In this document: positions 1 to 8,706 of the stretch, piece by piece
Layout of the letters: each line of letters begins with the position of its first letter
Numbering within the stretch: position 1 is the first letter of the stretch
Assembly: GCF_001652915.1 (NCBI RefSeq)
Contig: NZ_BBQI01000017.1
Location: 144,013 to 208,012, forward strand
Direction: 5' to 3'
DNA: 64,000 bases
Source: Cupriavidus sp. D384
GTDB taxonomy: Bacteria > Pseudomonadota > Gammaproteobacteria > Burkholderiales > Burkholderiaceae
Translations under genes and position numbers: made by a program
Notes under the pieces: generated by a model
What the model was told of the DNA's origin: nothing
Databases searched by the model: none
What the model saw: the letters and a program-made list of their open reading frames with translations, nothing else

Positions 1-838
1 CGGCCTGGATCAGCTGCTCCATGTCGCCGCGCAGTTCCGGCAGGCTGGCATCGTAGTCGCGCACGATATCGAGCCCGTTCGGGAATTCGGCCAGTACCAC
101 CGAGCGCACACGCTCCAGCACCTCGTGGATATTGAGTTCGGAGACGATGTGCGGGTGCCGGTGCGGCTCCAGCAGCCGGTCCACCAGCGTCTGCAGGCGG
201 TCCGACTCCTTGATGATGACCTGCGTGTACTCGCGCAGCGCACGCTCGGGCAGCTCGAACTCCAGCAGCTGCGCCGCCCCGCGGATGCCGCCCAGCGGGT
301 TCTTGATCTCGTGCGCCAGATTGCGGATCAGTTCCTTGTTGGCCGATGTCAGGTCGATCAGGCGCTCCTCGCGGTCGCTGCGCACCTTCTGCTCGTTGAG
401 CAGGATCTCGACCAGCACCGTGCTCGAAAAGCCTTCGATGCCACCCACCACCACGTGGGCATGCAGCGGCTCCTGCAGCGGCGGGCGCAGCACCAGGTCC
501 TGCCGGCGCACATCCACCTGCCGGGCCATGACCGACTCGATCATCGCGTCGAGTTCTTCCGACGCCCCGAACAGGTCGGGCAGCGTCAGTTCCACCATGG
601 CCTTGCGCGACATGGCAAAGCTGGCCTCGGCGGCCGGGTTGGCGTAGACCACCTGCAGCCCCGGCTGGCGCACCAGCAGCACCGGATTCGCCACCACATC
701 CAGGCCGGGATGAAATGCGACGTCGCCCAATGGCACGATATCGGCATCGCGCGCTACCAGGGCTTCAGTATCGGCCACGCCCGGCTTGCGGTCGGCCCCG
801 GTAACCTTGCGCGAAACTCCGCGAATCAGGCGACGCAT
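1..838 (-). CDS. glnL: Nitrogen regulation sensor kinase NtrB/GlnL, 3' end cut by window edge
   Basis: Two-component sensor kinase that, under PII control, phosphorylates or dephosphorylates NtrC according to nitrogen status. About 279 codons are present; the C-terminal ATP-binding domain is outside the window. The ATG at 838 follows a GAAGGA ribosome site at 8-nt spacing. After about 50 residues comes a PAS-like domain (VVYANPAAE), then the kinase H-box read as RNLAHEIKNPLGGIRGAAQ, which is the NtrB-type signature, followed by the usual helix with RLLEPHRHP. It lies in the same direction as glnA, separated from it by a DUF4124 gene, and ntrC would be expected next, beyond the edge. The site and promoter upstream of glnA agree with this assignment. 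Confidence 0.93.
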   Translation of the reverse strand, partial: MRRLIRGVSRKVTGADRKPGVADTEALVARDADIVPLGDVAFHPGLDVVANPVLLVRQPGLQVVYANPAAEASFAMSRKAMVELTLPDLFGASEELDAMIESVMARQVDVRRQDLVLRPPLQEPLHAHVVVGGIEGFSSTVLVEILLNEQKVRSDREERLIDLTSANKELIRNLAHEIKNPLGGIRGAAQLLEFELPERALREYTQVIIKESDRLQTLVDRLLEPHRHPHIVSELNIHEVLERVRSVVLAEFPNGLDIVRDYDASLPELRGDMEQLIQA

Positions 839-843
839 CGGTT

Positions 844-1383
844 TCAATCCTTCAGATTCGACAGTTCCCGCCGCAGCGATGCCACATTGGCTTCACTGCG
901 AGCAACGTCATCGCGCAACCGTGCGGTGCGATCCAGATATTTTTGATAGTTGCGCTCGTTGCCCTGGCGCTCGGGCTCGCCGTTGTTGTACTCGGCGCGC
1001 AGCCCGGCCAGCTTGGATTCCTCGGACTGCAGCTCCTGCTCCAGCACCGCCCGGCGCTCGCCGTCGCGGGTCCGCTGGGTTGCGCTGTCCACGCGCGGGA
1101 AGGCCGCGGGCGACGTGGCAGCCGGCTTGGCGGCCGATGTCACGGCGCCGCTGCTGCGCCCGCCGGGCACCGTCACCACATCGGGCAGGTTGAGCTTCTT
1201 GCAGTCCTTGCCACCGCTGCTGCCGTTGCGGTACTCGGGCACGCCGTTGGCGCCCTTGCACATGTACACATCCGACGACTGCGCCGCGGCGGGCGCGGCC
1301 CAGACGGCCAGCGCCACGGCAGCCATCGTCACCAGAATGGGGAAACCCACACGCATTTGGTGCGGCAGCGCGCCGCCGGCCAT
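844..1383 (-). CDS. DUF4124 domain-containing secreted protein
   Basis: Probable periplasmic protein of unknown function. From the chosen start the product is 179 aa: a signal peptide (MRVGFPILVTMAAVAL then an AAPAAAQS cleavage region), a DUF4124 segment (YMCKGANGVPEYRNG ... DCKKL) with two cysteines, a low-complexity Ser/Ala/Pro linker, and a charged C-terminal helix rich in E, R and L that is likely coiled coil. The ATG at 1383 has AAGG at 8-nt spacing; the ATG at 1356 gives an even cleaner signal peptide, and the frame is open further upstream. It stops 5 nt before the glnL start. A terminator follows glnA, so it probably has its own promoter; a TAGAAT box lies at 1448-1453 on the minus strand. 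Confidence 0.8.
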   Translation of the reverse strand: MAGGALPHQMRVGFPILVTMAAVALAVWAAPAAAQSSDVYMCKGANGVPEYRNGSSGGKDCKKLNLPDVVTVPGGRSSGAVTSAAKPAATSPAAFPRVDSATQRTRDGERRAVLEQELQSEESKLAGLRAEYNNGEPERQGNERNYQKYLDRTARLRDDVARSEANVASLRRELSNLKD

Positions 1384-1470
1384 GCTGAAGACCTTGTTCG
1401 AAATGGCGTTCATGAACATCGACATGAAGGTTGGGAAAAGGAGCCCCATTCTAGCGAGCAACGTCGCTGC

Positions 1471-1502
1471 AAAACAAAAAGGGACAGCCGAAGCCGCCCC
1501 TT
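1471..1502 (-). terminator. Intrinsic terminator after glnA
   Basis: On the minus strand an AGGGGCGGC / GCTGTCCCT stem (two G-U pairs) with a TTCG loop is followed by TTTTTGTTTT. It lies about 50 nt after the glnA stop and separates glnA from the DUF4124 gene and glnL. Confidence 0.75.
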
Positions 1503-1550
1503 CCTGGTGCAAGTGTTGCCCGGTCACAACCTGGCAACCCACTTATCGCT

Positions 1551-2966
1551 TTACAGCGAGTAGTACATGTCGAACTCGATCGGGTGAGTGGTCATGCGGA
1601 AACGCGTGACTTCTTCCATCTTGAGTTCGATGTACGCATCGATCATCGAGTTCGAGAACACACCGCCGCGGGTCAGGAACTCGCGATCGTTGTCCAGGTA
1701 CTCCAGCGACTGGTCGAGGCTCGAGCAGACGGTCGGGATCTTTGCGTCTTCTTCCGGCGGCAGGTCGTACAGGTTCTTGTCGGCAGCTTCGCCCGGGTGG
1801 ATCTTGTTCATCACGCCGTCCAGGCCGGCCATCAGCAGTGCCGAGAAGCCCAGGTACGGGTTCATCAGCGGATCCGGGAAACGCGTTTCGATACGGCGGC
1901 CCTTCGGGTTCGCAACGTACGGAATACGGATCGAGGCCGAGCGGTTGCGGGCCGAGTAGGCCAGCTTCACCGGGGCTTCGAAGCCCGGCACCAGGCGCTT
2001 GTACGAGTTCGTGCCCGGGTTCGTGATGGCGTTCAGGGCGCGGGCGTGCTTGATGATGCCGCCGATGTAGTACAGCGCGAATTCCGACAGGCCGGCGTAG
2101 CCGTTGCCTGCGAACAGGTTCTGGCCGTCCTTCCATACGGACTGGTGAACGTGCATGCCCGAACCGTTGTCGCCCACGACCGGCTTCGGCATGAACGTGG
2201 CGGTCTTGCCGTAGGTGTGCGCGACGTTCTGGATCACGTACTTCTGCAGCTGCGTCCAGTCGGCGCGTTGCACCAGCGTGCTGAAGCGCGTGCCGATTTC
2301 GTTCTGGCCCTGGCCAGCCACTTCGTGGTGGTGCACTTCAACCGGAATGCCCAGCGATTCCAGAATCAGGCACATTTCCGAACGCATGTCCTGGAACGTG
2401 TCGATCGGGGCAACCGGGAAGTAGCCGCCCTTCTTGCCCGGACGGTGGCCGCTGTTGCCGTGCTCGAATTCCTTGCCCGACGACCACGGAGCTTCTTCCG
2501 ACTGGATCTTCACCGAGCAGCCCTGCATGTCGATGTTCCAGGTCACGCCGTCGAAGATGAAGAATTCGGGTTCCGGACCGAAGAAGGCGGTGTCGCCCAG
2601 GCCGGTGCTCTTCAGGTAGGCCTCGGCGCGCTTGGCGATCGAGCGCGGGTCGCGGTCATAGCCCTTGCCGTCCGACGGTTCGATCACGTCGCAGGTCAGG
2701 ACCAGGGTCGGTTCTTCATAGAACGGGTCGATGTAGGCGGTACCCGAGTCCGGCATCAGCAGCATGTCCGAGGCTTCGATACCCTTCCAGCCCGCGATGG
2801 ACGAACCGTCAAAGGCGTGGCCGCTTTCGAACTTGTCTTCGTCGAAGTGCGACGTCGGAACCGAAACGTGCTGTTCCTTGCCCTTGGTATCCGTGAAGCG
2901 GAAATCGACGAACTTGACGTCGTTTTCCTTCACGAGCTTCATCACATCTGCAACGCTCTGCGCCAT
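1551..2966 (-). CDS. glnA: Glutamine synthetase type I (GSI-beta)
   Basis: ATP-dependent glutamine synthetase, the cytoplasmic ammonium-assimilating enzyme, 471 aa, the normal length for the dodecameric type I enzyme. Start chosen at the ATG preceded by AGGAG (TCCAGGAGATAGGC); the open frame continues upstream without support. Visible motifs: [10 protein letters not shown] near residue 51, [12 protein letters not shown] near 128, [10 protein letters not shown] near 267, and the adenylylation site NLYDLPPEE with Tyr400, which marks the GlnE-regulated beta subtype. The 530-bp upstream region carries a sigma-54 promoter and two NtrC-type sites, matching control by the NtrBC system encoded next to it. 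Confidence 0.98.
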   Translation of the reverse strand: MAQSVADVMKLVKENDVKFVDFRFTDTKGKEQHVSVPTSHFDEDKFESGHAFDGSSIAGWKGIEASDMLLMPDSGTAYIDPFYEEPTLVLTCDVIEPSDGKGYDRDPRSIAKRAEAYLKSTGLGDTAFFGPEPEFFIFDGVTWNIDMQGCSVKIQSEEAPWSSGKEFEHGNSGHRPGKKGGYFPVAPIDTFQDMRSEMCLILESLGIPVEVHHHEVAGQGQNEIGTRFSTLVQRADWTQLQKYVIQNVAHTYGKTATFMPKPVVGDNGSGMHVHQSVWKDGQNLFAGNGYAGLSEFALYYIGGIIKHARALNAITNPGTNSYKRLVPGFEAPVKLAYSARNRSASIRIPYVANPKGRRIETRFPDPLMNPYLGFSALLMAGLDGVMNKIHPGEAADKNLYDLPPEEDAKIPTVCSSLDQSLEYLDNDREFLTRGGVFSNSMIDAYIELKMEEVTRFRMTTHPIEFDMYYSL

Positions 2967-3066
2967 GCCTATCTCCTGGAAATTCGAGGCTGTGTCTGAG
3001 AAAGCCATTGTTGGTGCGACCTCCGGACCTGCCGATCTGGCCGCCCCAAAAGGGACGAAGGATGTT

Positions 3067-3083
3067 AGCAGAAAGCGTGCCAA
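3067..3083 (-). promoter_or_regulatory. Sigma-54 (RpoN) promoter of glnA
   Basis: The minus strand reads TTGGCACGCTTTCTGCT, with the GG of the -24 element and the GC of the -12 element at the canonical spacing (consensus TGGCACG-N4-TTGCW). The start of transcription would be near 3055, giving a leader of about 90 nt before the glnA ATG. Nearly perfect consensus and correct orientation. Confidence 0.82.
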
Positions 3084-3247
3084 CGCCGGTCCCAAGCGGG
3101 GCGCCAATCGCACAGACTTCCCGAAAAACGTGCATCTGCCTGTCAGACCGCACCGCCACGGGGGATGCGGATTGCATGCAATCCCGGCTGCCGGCCTGCA
3201 CCCGCCTCGCTTTACCGATACGGATCATCAGGCCCGACACCCATGAA

Positions 3248-3262
3248 ACACCATTCTGGTGC
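3248..3262. promoter_or_regulatory. NtrC-like binding site 1
   Basis: ACACCATTCTGGTGC, matching the NtrC pattern GCAC-N7-GTGC with one change in the left arm. It sits about 170 bp upstream of the sigma-54 promoter. Confidence 0.6.
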
Positions 3263-3277
3263 ATGATTCAAGCTACA

Positions 3278-3292
3278 GCACCGATTCAGTGC
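3278..3292. promoter_or_regulatory. NtrC-like binding site 2
   Basis: GCACCGATTCAGTGC, a perfect GCAC-N7-GTGC dyad. Its centre is 30 bp (about three helical turns) from site 1, so two NtrC dimers could sit on the same face of the DNA, the usual enhancer arrangement. Confidence 0.68.
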
Positions 3293-3497
3293 CAAACACG
3301 GTGAGACGCACTTGTTTGGCACCAAAACAGCGCACCGGGATTGCCGCCATTTTTCGGGCCGCTCGCAACGGCCGGGCGCTAGAATAGCGCCGATTGGGGC
3401 TGACTCCCAGCAAAGATTGGGCTTTGTTGCCAACACACCGGCAAGCCGTCCGATTGCGCCCGTTTTGACCGCTTTCTTATTGACTCCGTCACACAGA

Positions 3498-3962
3498 ATG
3501 ACTACCCGAGACACCCTCCTCCAGGCCGCCCACGCACGTCAGCAACAGGGGCAGCTCGCCTACTACGGCGCCCTCACCCCGCAGGAAGCCTACGCGCTGC
3601 TGCAGGCCGATCCCAAGGCCGTGCTGGTCGACGTGCGCACCCAGGCCGAGCTTGACTGGGTGGGCGGCGTGGCGCTGCCTGACGAACAGTTCGTGCACGT
3701 CGAATGGTCGACCTACCCGGGTGGCACCCAGAACCCGGATTTCGTGGCCGAACTGAAGGCTCGTGTGCCGCAGGATGCACCGGTGCTGTTCCTGTGCCGC
3801 AGCGCCGCACGCTCCAAGCACGCCGCGCGCGTGGCGACCGAGGCCGGCTACACGCTGGCCATGGATGTGCTGGAAGGATTCGAGGGCGCGCGCGACGACG
3901 ACCACCACCGCAAGACCGTGGAAGGCTGGTGCTTCCGCGGCCTGCCGTGGCACGGCGCCTGA
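3498..3962 (+). CDS. Rhodanese-like domain protein
   Basis: Single-domain sulfurtransferase-type protein, 154 aa, cytoplasmic. The rhodanese fold is visible from ALTPQEAYALLQ (about residue 30) through VLVDVRTQAELDWVGG (CH2A-like) to the catalytic loop LCRSAARSK, whose Cys near residue 104 would carry the persulfide. C-terminal EGFEGARDDD and VEGWCFRGLPW are typical of this betaproteobacterial group. The start ATG has no good ribosome site and the frame is open upstream to 3312, but similarity to the domain begins only after this ATG. It diverges from glnA and ends at a strong terminator. The physiological acceptor is unknown. Confidence 0.88.
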   Translation: MTTRDTLLQAAHARQQQGQLAYYGALTPQEAYALLQADPKAVLVDVRTQAELDWVGGVALPDEQFVHVEWSTYPGGTQNPDFVAELKARVPQDAPVLFLCRSAARSKHAARVATEAGYTLAMDVLEGFEGARDDDHHRKTVEGWCFRGLPWHGA

Positions 3963-3990
3963 GTCCGCCCCTCGGCACGCCCGGCAAACA

Positions 3991-4023
3991 AAAAGCGCAT
4001 CACAATCGTGATGCGCTTTTTTT
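3991..4023. terminator. Bidirectional intrinsic terminator
   Basis: A perfect 9-bp stem GCGCATCAC / GTGATGCGC with loop AATC, flanked by A-run on the left and seven T on the right. It lies between the convergent rhodanese gene and the CinA-type gene and can serve both. Confidence 0.9.
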
Positions 4024-4050
4024 CGCCTTGCGGCGCTCGGCCGCTCCGCC

Positions 4051-4851
4051 CTACTGCTCGACGATCTCGAACCCCATCGCCCGCACGCCCTCGATCAGCA
4101 TCGCATAGGCGGGCGCCACCAGGTCGGCCGATCCCTTCACGCCCAGGTCGATATGGCGGCGCGCCAGGCGGTCGCCACGGGTGACGTCGCCCACCGACGG
4201 CAGGCTGAACACGCGGATGCCCGGGAACGTGGCCTCCACCTGCTCCATCAGCGGCGTCAGCGTCGACTCCGGCGCCTCGAACACATAGAACGCGCGCGAC
4301 TGCTCCGCGTCGAGGTGGAACAGGTGCGTGTAGTAGTGGTCGAGCACCCACTCCATCATCGGCCACGCCATTACCGGGAAGCCGGGCATGAAGTGGTGGT
4401 CGGCCACCGAAAAGCCCGGAATGCGGTTGTAGCTGTTCGGGATGATGCGCGCGCCCACCGGGAACTCGCCCATCTTGAACCGGTGCTGGTTCTCGGGTGT
4501 ATTCAGGTCGGCCTTGACCGGGTCGCCATTGGCCGTCTCGGCGATGCGCAGCGCGATCTGTTCGCGTGCGTCCGGATGCAGCGCCAGATCCACGCCCAGC
4601 GCCGCCGCCGCGCACTGGCGCGTATGGTCGTCCGGCGTGGCGCCGATGCCGCCGGTGCAGAACACGACATCCGGCCCGGCGAACGTACGCCGCAACGTGG
4701 CGGTAATGCGACCGCGTTCGTCGCCCACATACTCGGCCCAGTCCAGCGCGAGGCCGCGCTCGCCCAGCAGCTCGATCGCGCGGCGCATGTGCTTGTCCTC
4801 GCGCCGTCCGGAAAGGATCTCGTCGCCGATGACAATCAAACCGAAACCCAT
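4051..4851 (-). CDS. CinA-type molybdopterin-binding domain protein
   Basis: 266-aa protein of the MoCF/CinA N-terminal domain family (COG1058). It opens with GLIVIGDEILSGRREDKH, the family hallmark, and contains the glycine loop FCTGGIGATPDDHTR near residue 65 and PGFPVMAWPMME. It lacks the C-terminal nicotinamide-nucleotide amidase domain of full-length CinA, so deamidase activity is not expected; proteins of this size are usually annotated as competence/damage-inducible protein A. It is the last gene of a leftward set, 36 nt after the EI24 gene. Its substrate cannot be read from the sequence. Confidence 0.85.
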   Translation of the reverse strand: MGFGLIVIGDEILSGRREDKHMRRAIELLGERGLALDWAEYVGDERGRITATLRRTFAGPDVVFCTGGIGATPDDHTRQCAAAALGVDLALHPDAREQIALRIAETANGDPVKADLNTPENQHRFKMGEFPVGARIIPNSYNRIPGFSVADHHFMPGFPVMAWPMMEWVLDHYYTHLFHLDAEQSRAFYVFEAPESTLTPLMEQVEATFPGIRVFSLPSVGDVTRGDRLARRHIDLGVKGSADLVAPAYAMLIEGVRAMGFEIVEQ

Positions 4852-4887
4852 GATGCCCCTCTTGGTTGAAGACTCAGGATGGAAGAC

Positions 4888-5769
4888 TTACGACTGGCCG
4901 ATCTGGCGCACGTCCGACGGCGCCAGGTCGATCACGTCGCCCGGCAGCGGCGACGCCGATGGCGGCGCGGCTGCGGCCCGTTCGGCACGCAGGTCCGCCA
5001 GCGCACGCAGGCAGAAGTGACCGAACCACAGCGCCGAGAAGATGAAGATCAGCACATAGAGCCAGAGCGTGCCGGCCAGCACGACCGGAAACAGGAAGAT
5101 GATGACAGCCGACCAAACCCACAGCAAGGTGGGCGCGGACCCCAGCAGGCCCACCACCACGCCGATGGTCAGCAGCGGAATGCGATGGCGCTTCATCAGC
5201 GTCTTGCGCTCCTCGGCCGTGGCGTGCTCGGAAAGCGCGTCGTACGTCATCACGCGGTAGGTCAGCCAGCCCCACAGCACAGGCGGAATCAGCGCGAAGA
5301 ACGGCGGAATCAGCCACAGCGGCAGCGTGACCAGCACCAGCAGCAGGAACACGACAGTATTGCCCAGCGCCTGGAACACGCTGCCGGCGATGCTGCCGCC
5401 GTGCGCCTTCTGCAGGTCCGGATAGGCGCGCTCCAGGTGTTTCACCACGGCCGGCACCGAAAACAGGCTGATGAAGATCAGCATCGAAGCGATGACCAGC
5501 GGAATCGCCAGCGTGAGCACGAAAAGCGGCGCCACCACGCTGCGCAGCGACTGCAGGCCCGCCCAGTCGAGCACGGAATAGATCCAGCTCGTGAACATCG
5601 AGCCTTCCAGCAGCGCGCGGGCGGTGCCCATGATCGGGTCCCAGCCCCACCAGATCAGGCCGCCCCACAGGGCCGTGGCCAGGACGAACGGAATGACGGT
5701 CAGCATCAGCATGCGCGGATGCAGCTGGCTGACCACGGCGCGCCCAAACGCGCGAAGGATATCGTTCAT
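4888..5769 (-). CDS. EI24/CysZ-family membrane protein
   Basis: 293-aa inner-membrane protein of the EI24 (COG2981, CysZ-like) family. Hydrophobic segments lie near residues 22-42, 65-90, 95-115, 150-180 and 205-255. The family includes the sulfate permease CysZ, but in many betaproteobacteria the role is not established and no cys genes are nearby, so a sulfate function is only possible. The C-terminal tail is polar and Ala/Pro-rich. It lies 69 nt downstream of the fatty-acid hydroxylase gene in the same direction. Confidence 0.82.
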   Translation of the reverse strand: MNDILRAFGRAVVSQLHPRMLMLTVIPFVLATALWGGLIWWGWDPIMGTARALLEGSMFTSWIYSVLDWAGLQSLRSVVAPLFVLTLAIPLVIASMLIFISLFSVPAVVKHLERAYPDLQKAHGGSIAGSVFQALGNTVVFLLLVLVTLPLWLIPPFFALIPPVLWGWLTYRVMTYDALSEHATAEERKTLMKRHRIPLLTIGVVVGLLGSAPTLLWVWSAVIIFLFPVVLAGTLWLYVLIFIFSALWFGHFCLRALADLRAERAAAAPPSASPLPGDVIDLAPSDVRQIGQS

Positions 5770-5838
5770 GCAGCGATCTGCGAAAAAGAGTGTTCAGGAA
5801 AGCCACCAGAGCCTAGCACAGCCCAGGGGGCGTTCCCA

Positions 5839-6834
5839 TCACCCCAGACGCAAAAGCCGCTTGATGCCCAGCCATTGCTGGGACAGGAAGCCGGCGCCAT
5901 AGTTGCGCCCGCGCCCCGTGGGCGGCGGCAGCTGGTCGCGAATGCCGGTGGGATAGTAGACGTCGGTGAAGACGGCCGTGCGGAACAGCATGTCCCACCA
6001 CGGGAAGATCACGCCGTAGTTGCAGCCACCCAGCCGCACCGGCCTGCCATCGCTGCCGGCGCGCTCGTGCCCGAGCCCCACGGCATGGTGGGTGCGATGA
6101 AAGCGCGGCGAGATCAGCAGCCGTTCGCCCAGCCAGCCGAAGTTCAGCTTCAGGTTGGCGTGCTGCAGGCTCTGCAGCAGTTGCGACAGCGCCACCAGCA
6201 GCACGTACTGCGACGGCTCCACGCCCACGGCCAGCGCCGCCGTGGCGAAGACGGCATCGCGCAGGATATCGTCCAGCAGGTGGTTACGGTTGTCGCTCCA
6301 CAGCGTCATCTGCTGCTGGCTGTGATGCACCGCGTGCAGGCTCCACCACCAGCGGTAGGTGTGCGACAGCCGGTGGTACCAGTAGTCGAGCAGGTCGAAC
6401 AGCAGCAGGTAGACGAAGAAGCTGACCAGCGGCACCGACGTCACGCCCGGCCACCAGTCTTCGACGTTGATGCGCTGCCAGCCCAGCAGGCGCAGGTGGC
6501 CTTCCAGCCCGTCCATCAGCGGCGCCAGCAGGAAGAACATGGCGAGCCGGAACACACCCAGGCGGTGGAACACCGTATAGAACATGTCGGTCCGGATGGC
6601 GCGGCGGTCGGTCACCGCTTCCACAGGGCGCAGCTTTTCGAGCGGGCCCAGGATGAGCACCATCACGGCGATCTGCACCACGCCCACCAGCAACCATTCG
6701 GTGCCGGTAAAGGCGTCCTCCGCATAGCCGCCAAAACCGAGGTTGTAGACCACGGGCAGGATCACGTCCTGGAATACCGTGGCCTCGATCTGGCCGACCC
6801 AGAGATTGAGCCAGTTAGTAAAGGCGTCCCACAT
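5839..6834 (-). CDS. Sterol desaturase / fatty acid hydroxylase family protein
   Basis: 331-aa integral membrane di-iron enzyme of the fatty acid hydroxylase superfamily. The histidine clusters that bind iron are visible: HRLSH, HAVHHS and FHRTHH, plus late His/Asn positions around NYGVIFPWWD. Several membrane segments precede the first cluster. Start chosen at the ATG that overlaps the stop of the upstream deacetylase-like gene by one base (TAATG), a translational-coupling arrangement. The lipid substrate is not known; bacteria of this group lack sterols, so a fatty-acyl or ornithine-lipid type substrate is more likely. Confidence 0.88.
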   Translation of the reverse strand: MWDAFTNWLNLWVGQIEATVFQDVILPVVYNLGFGGYAEDAFTGTEWLLVGVVQIAVMVLILGPLEKLRPVEAVTDRRAIRTDMFYTVFHRLGVFRLAMFFLLAPLMDGLEGHLRLLGWQRINVEDWWPGVTSVPLVSFFVYLLLFDLLDYWYHRLSHTYRWWWSLHAVHHSQQQMTLWSDNRNHLLDDILRDAVFATAALAVGVEPSQYVLLVALSQLLQSLQHANLKLNFGWLGERLLISPRFHRTHHAVGLGHERAGSDGRPVRLGGCNYGVIFPWWDMLFRTAVFTDVYYPTGIRDQLPPPTGRGRNYGAGFLSQQWLGIKRLLRLG

Positions 6835-7691
6835 TACCGTTTCGACCCGGAATTTGGTTGCGCACCGGCTTCCACCGCGCCGTGCTGCGCGATCCAATTC
6901 TTGTATAGCGGATGTTCGCGCAAGGTGGCAAAGCAGAACCCCTTCTGCTCCAACCCCGTCAGCAGCGGTTCGAGAACGGCAGGCGCCCACGGGTCCTTGC
7001 GCGACCAGATGCCCAGGTGGGCCATCGTGATATCGCCGTCGCGCAGGTCACGCAGCGCCTTGTCCAGCAGCGCCCGGTTCGGGAATGTCTCCGACGACAG
7101 TTCGTCGCCCAGGAACCCGGCCGGTGCCCAGCCCACATGCCTGAATCCGCACTGCTCGGCCCAGGCCAGCGTCTGCGGCGCGGTGCGGCCGCCCGGGGCG
7201 CGCCACAGCGGCACCATCGGCTGGCCCGTCATCGACTGGAATGCCTGGGCGCTGCGGCGCAGCTCGGTGCAGAACGACGCTGCGTCCATCACCACGTCAT
7301 GGCCGCCCTGCGCGCCGAACTGCGGACGCATGGTGACCTTGCCGCCCTTCACGCTGCGCAGGTACACGTGGTCGAACGTATGAGTGCCAAACGCGTGGCC
7401 GTCCGCGGCCAGCGACTTCCAGTACGGCGCCCACGTCGGGTCCAGGGAATTGTCCTTGTTGACGGTCGGTTCGCTCGCCAGGAAGAACGTGGCGCGGATA
7501 TGGTGCCGGCGCAGCGTGCGGGCAATCAGCTCCGCCTGGCTCATGCTGCCGGTATCGAAGGTCAGGTACAGCGTACCGGCGCGGCAGGCGCCAGCCTGCG
7601 GGCCCGCGTCTGCGGCCAGCGCCATGCCGGCAACCGGCCCCAGCACCGACGCCGCCGCCAGCGCGGCAACGCGCGAAATCATCCGGCGCAT
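6834..7691 (-). CDS. Polysaccharide deacetylase family protein with altered metal motif
   Basis: 285-aa exported protein of the NodB-homology (CE4) fold. An N-terminal signal peptide ends near ALAADAG. Motif 1 reads LTFDTGS instead of TFDDGP: the putative catalytic Asp is kept but the second, metal-binding Asp is Thr. Motif 2 (GTHTFDH) keeps both histidines, and the R-x-P-G motif is WRAPGG; the last motif is MAHLG. Activity may therefore be modified or metal binding weaker. It is coupled to the downstream hydroxylase gene by a one-base overlap and follows the beta-propeller gene by 28 nt. Envelope glycan or peptidoglycan modification is a guess from the family. Confidence 0.87.
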   Translation of the reverse strand: MRRMISRVAALAAASVLGPVAGMALAADAGPQAGACRAGTLYLTFDTGSMSQAELIARTLRRHHIRATFFLASEPTVNKDNSLDPTWAPYWKSLAADGHAFGTHTFDHVYLRSVKGGKVTMRPQFGAQGGHDVVMDAASFCTELRRSAQAFQSMTGQPMVPLWRAPGGRTAPQTLAWAEQCGFRHVGWAPAGFLGDELSSETFPNRALLDKALRDLRDGDITMAHLGIWSRKDPWAPAVLEPLLTGLEQKGFCFATLREHPLYKNWIAQHGAVEAGAQPNSGSKR

Positions 7692-7719
7692 GTTGTCCTC
7701 AGCCCTGTCGTAACCGGTA

Positions 7720-8706
7720 TCAATACAACGGCGCGCGCGTCTTGAAGTAGATGCCGTGCGGCGACTTGCCCACGCGGATCGTCTTCACCATCTTGCGGCT
7801 CGCCACATCGATCAGCCCCACCGAGCGCGCCCAGCGGAACGTCACCCACAGCGTCTTGCCATCGGCGGTCAGTTCCATGTCGTCGGGGCCGGGCAGCAGG
7901 CCCGTGATATCGCCCACCTTCGACAGCGTCTGCTGATCGATGATGCTGATCGATCCCTGCACGCGGTTGGTCAGGAACAGGTGGCGCTTGTCGCCCACGG
8001 CACGGAAATTGTGCGCGCCCTTGCCGGTCTGGATCTGCTTGACCACGGTGCGCGTGCGCCAATCGATCACGGCCACGTAGTCCGCACCGGTCATGCCCAC
8101 CAGCAGGTACTTCTGGTCAGGCGTGACCCAGACACCGGCCGGCGCCGAACCCGCTTCCATCACCCACATCACGTTGAGCGTGGTCAGGTCGATGGCGGCG
8201 ATCTGGTTGGAATCCTGCAGCGTGATGAATGCGATCTTGCTGTCGGCGGTAAAGGCGATATGGCTGGGCGTCTTCGCCAGCGGGAACTGCTTGGCGATCT
8301 TGAGCTGATGGCCGTCCCAGCGGTAGACATCCACGCGATCGAGCCGGTTGCCGGTGGCAATGAACCACTTCTGGTCGGGCGAGAACCCCACCTGGTACGG
8401 ATCGTCGATCCCCGGCACGCGCTGCTGCACCTTGCCGGTCACCGGGTCCAGGAAGACCAGGTCGTTGCCCACCGCGTTGGCAACGATCAGCGATTTCTCG
8501 TCGGGCGTGGCAATCAGGTGGTGCGGCTCCTTGCCGATCGGGAACGTCTCCAGAACCTTCTGGGTGTCCTTGTCGATCAGCGTGACGCTGGCATCACCAG
8601 AGTTCAGGATCGTCACCACTTCCGCGCGCACGGGCGCGGAGACCATTGCCAAGGCCAGGGCGCCGACCGATACCACCCCAGCCACAACACGACGCAATGC
8701 AAGCAT
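7720..8706 (-). CDS. Periplasmic YVTN-type beta-propeller protein
   Basis: 328-aa exported protein. The signal peptide (MLALRRVVAGVVSVGALAL ... APVRAE) is followed by six to seven repeats of the YVTN/cytochrome-D1-like propeller, each with a pattern such as G-x-x-P-H-x-x-x-x-x-D-x-K (for example GKEPHHLIATPDEKSLIVAN and GKSPHGIYF). No heme-binding CxxCH is present, so it is not a nitrite reductase. Start is the ATG with GGCGG upstream. It is the first gene of the leftward group with the deacetylase-like and hydroxylase genes, which suggests an envelope role; its ligand is unknown. Confidence 0.85.
   Translation of the reverse strand: MLALRRVVAGVVSVGALALAMVSAPVRAEVVTILNSGDASVTLIDKDTQKVLETFPIGKEPHHLIATPDEKSLIVANAVGNDLVFLDPVTGKVQQRVPGIDDPYQVGFSPDQKWFIATGNRLDRVDVYRWDGHQLKIAKQFPLAKTPSHIAFTADSKIAFITLQDSNQIAAIDLTTLNVMWVMEAGSAPAGVWVTPDQKYLLVGMTGADYVAVIDWRTRTVVKQIQTGKGAHNFRAVGDKRHLFLTNRVQGSISIIDQQTLSKVGDITGLLPGPDDMELTADGKTLWVTFRWARSVGLIDVASRKMVKTIRVGKSPHGIYFKTRAPLY

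Noticed and set aside
3248..3262. A sigma-54 promoter reading from TTGGCACTGAATCGGTGC (around 3278-3295, minus strand)
   Set aside because: The GG and GC are two bases too far apart; the sequence is better explained as an NtrC-type dyad.
4879..7383. Long plus-strand open frame opposite the EI24, hydroxylase and deacetylase genes
   Set aside because: Spans three real minus-strand genes with recognisable motifs; Gln/His/Arg-rich shadow.
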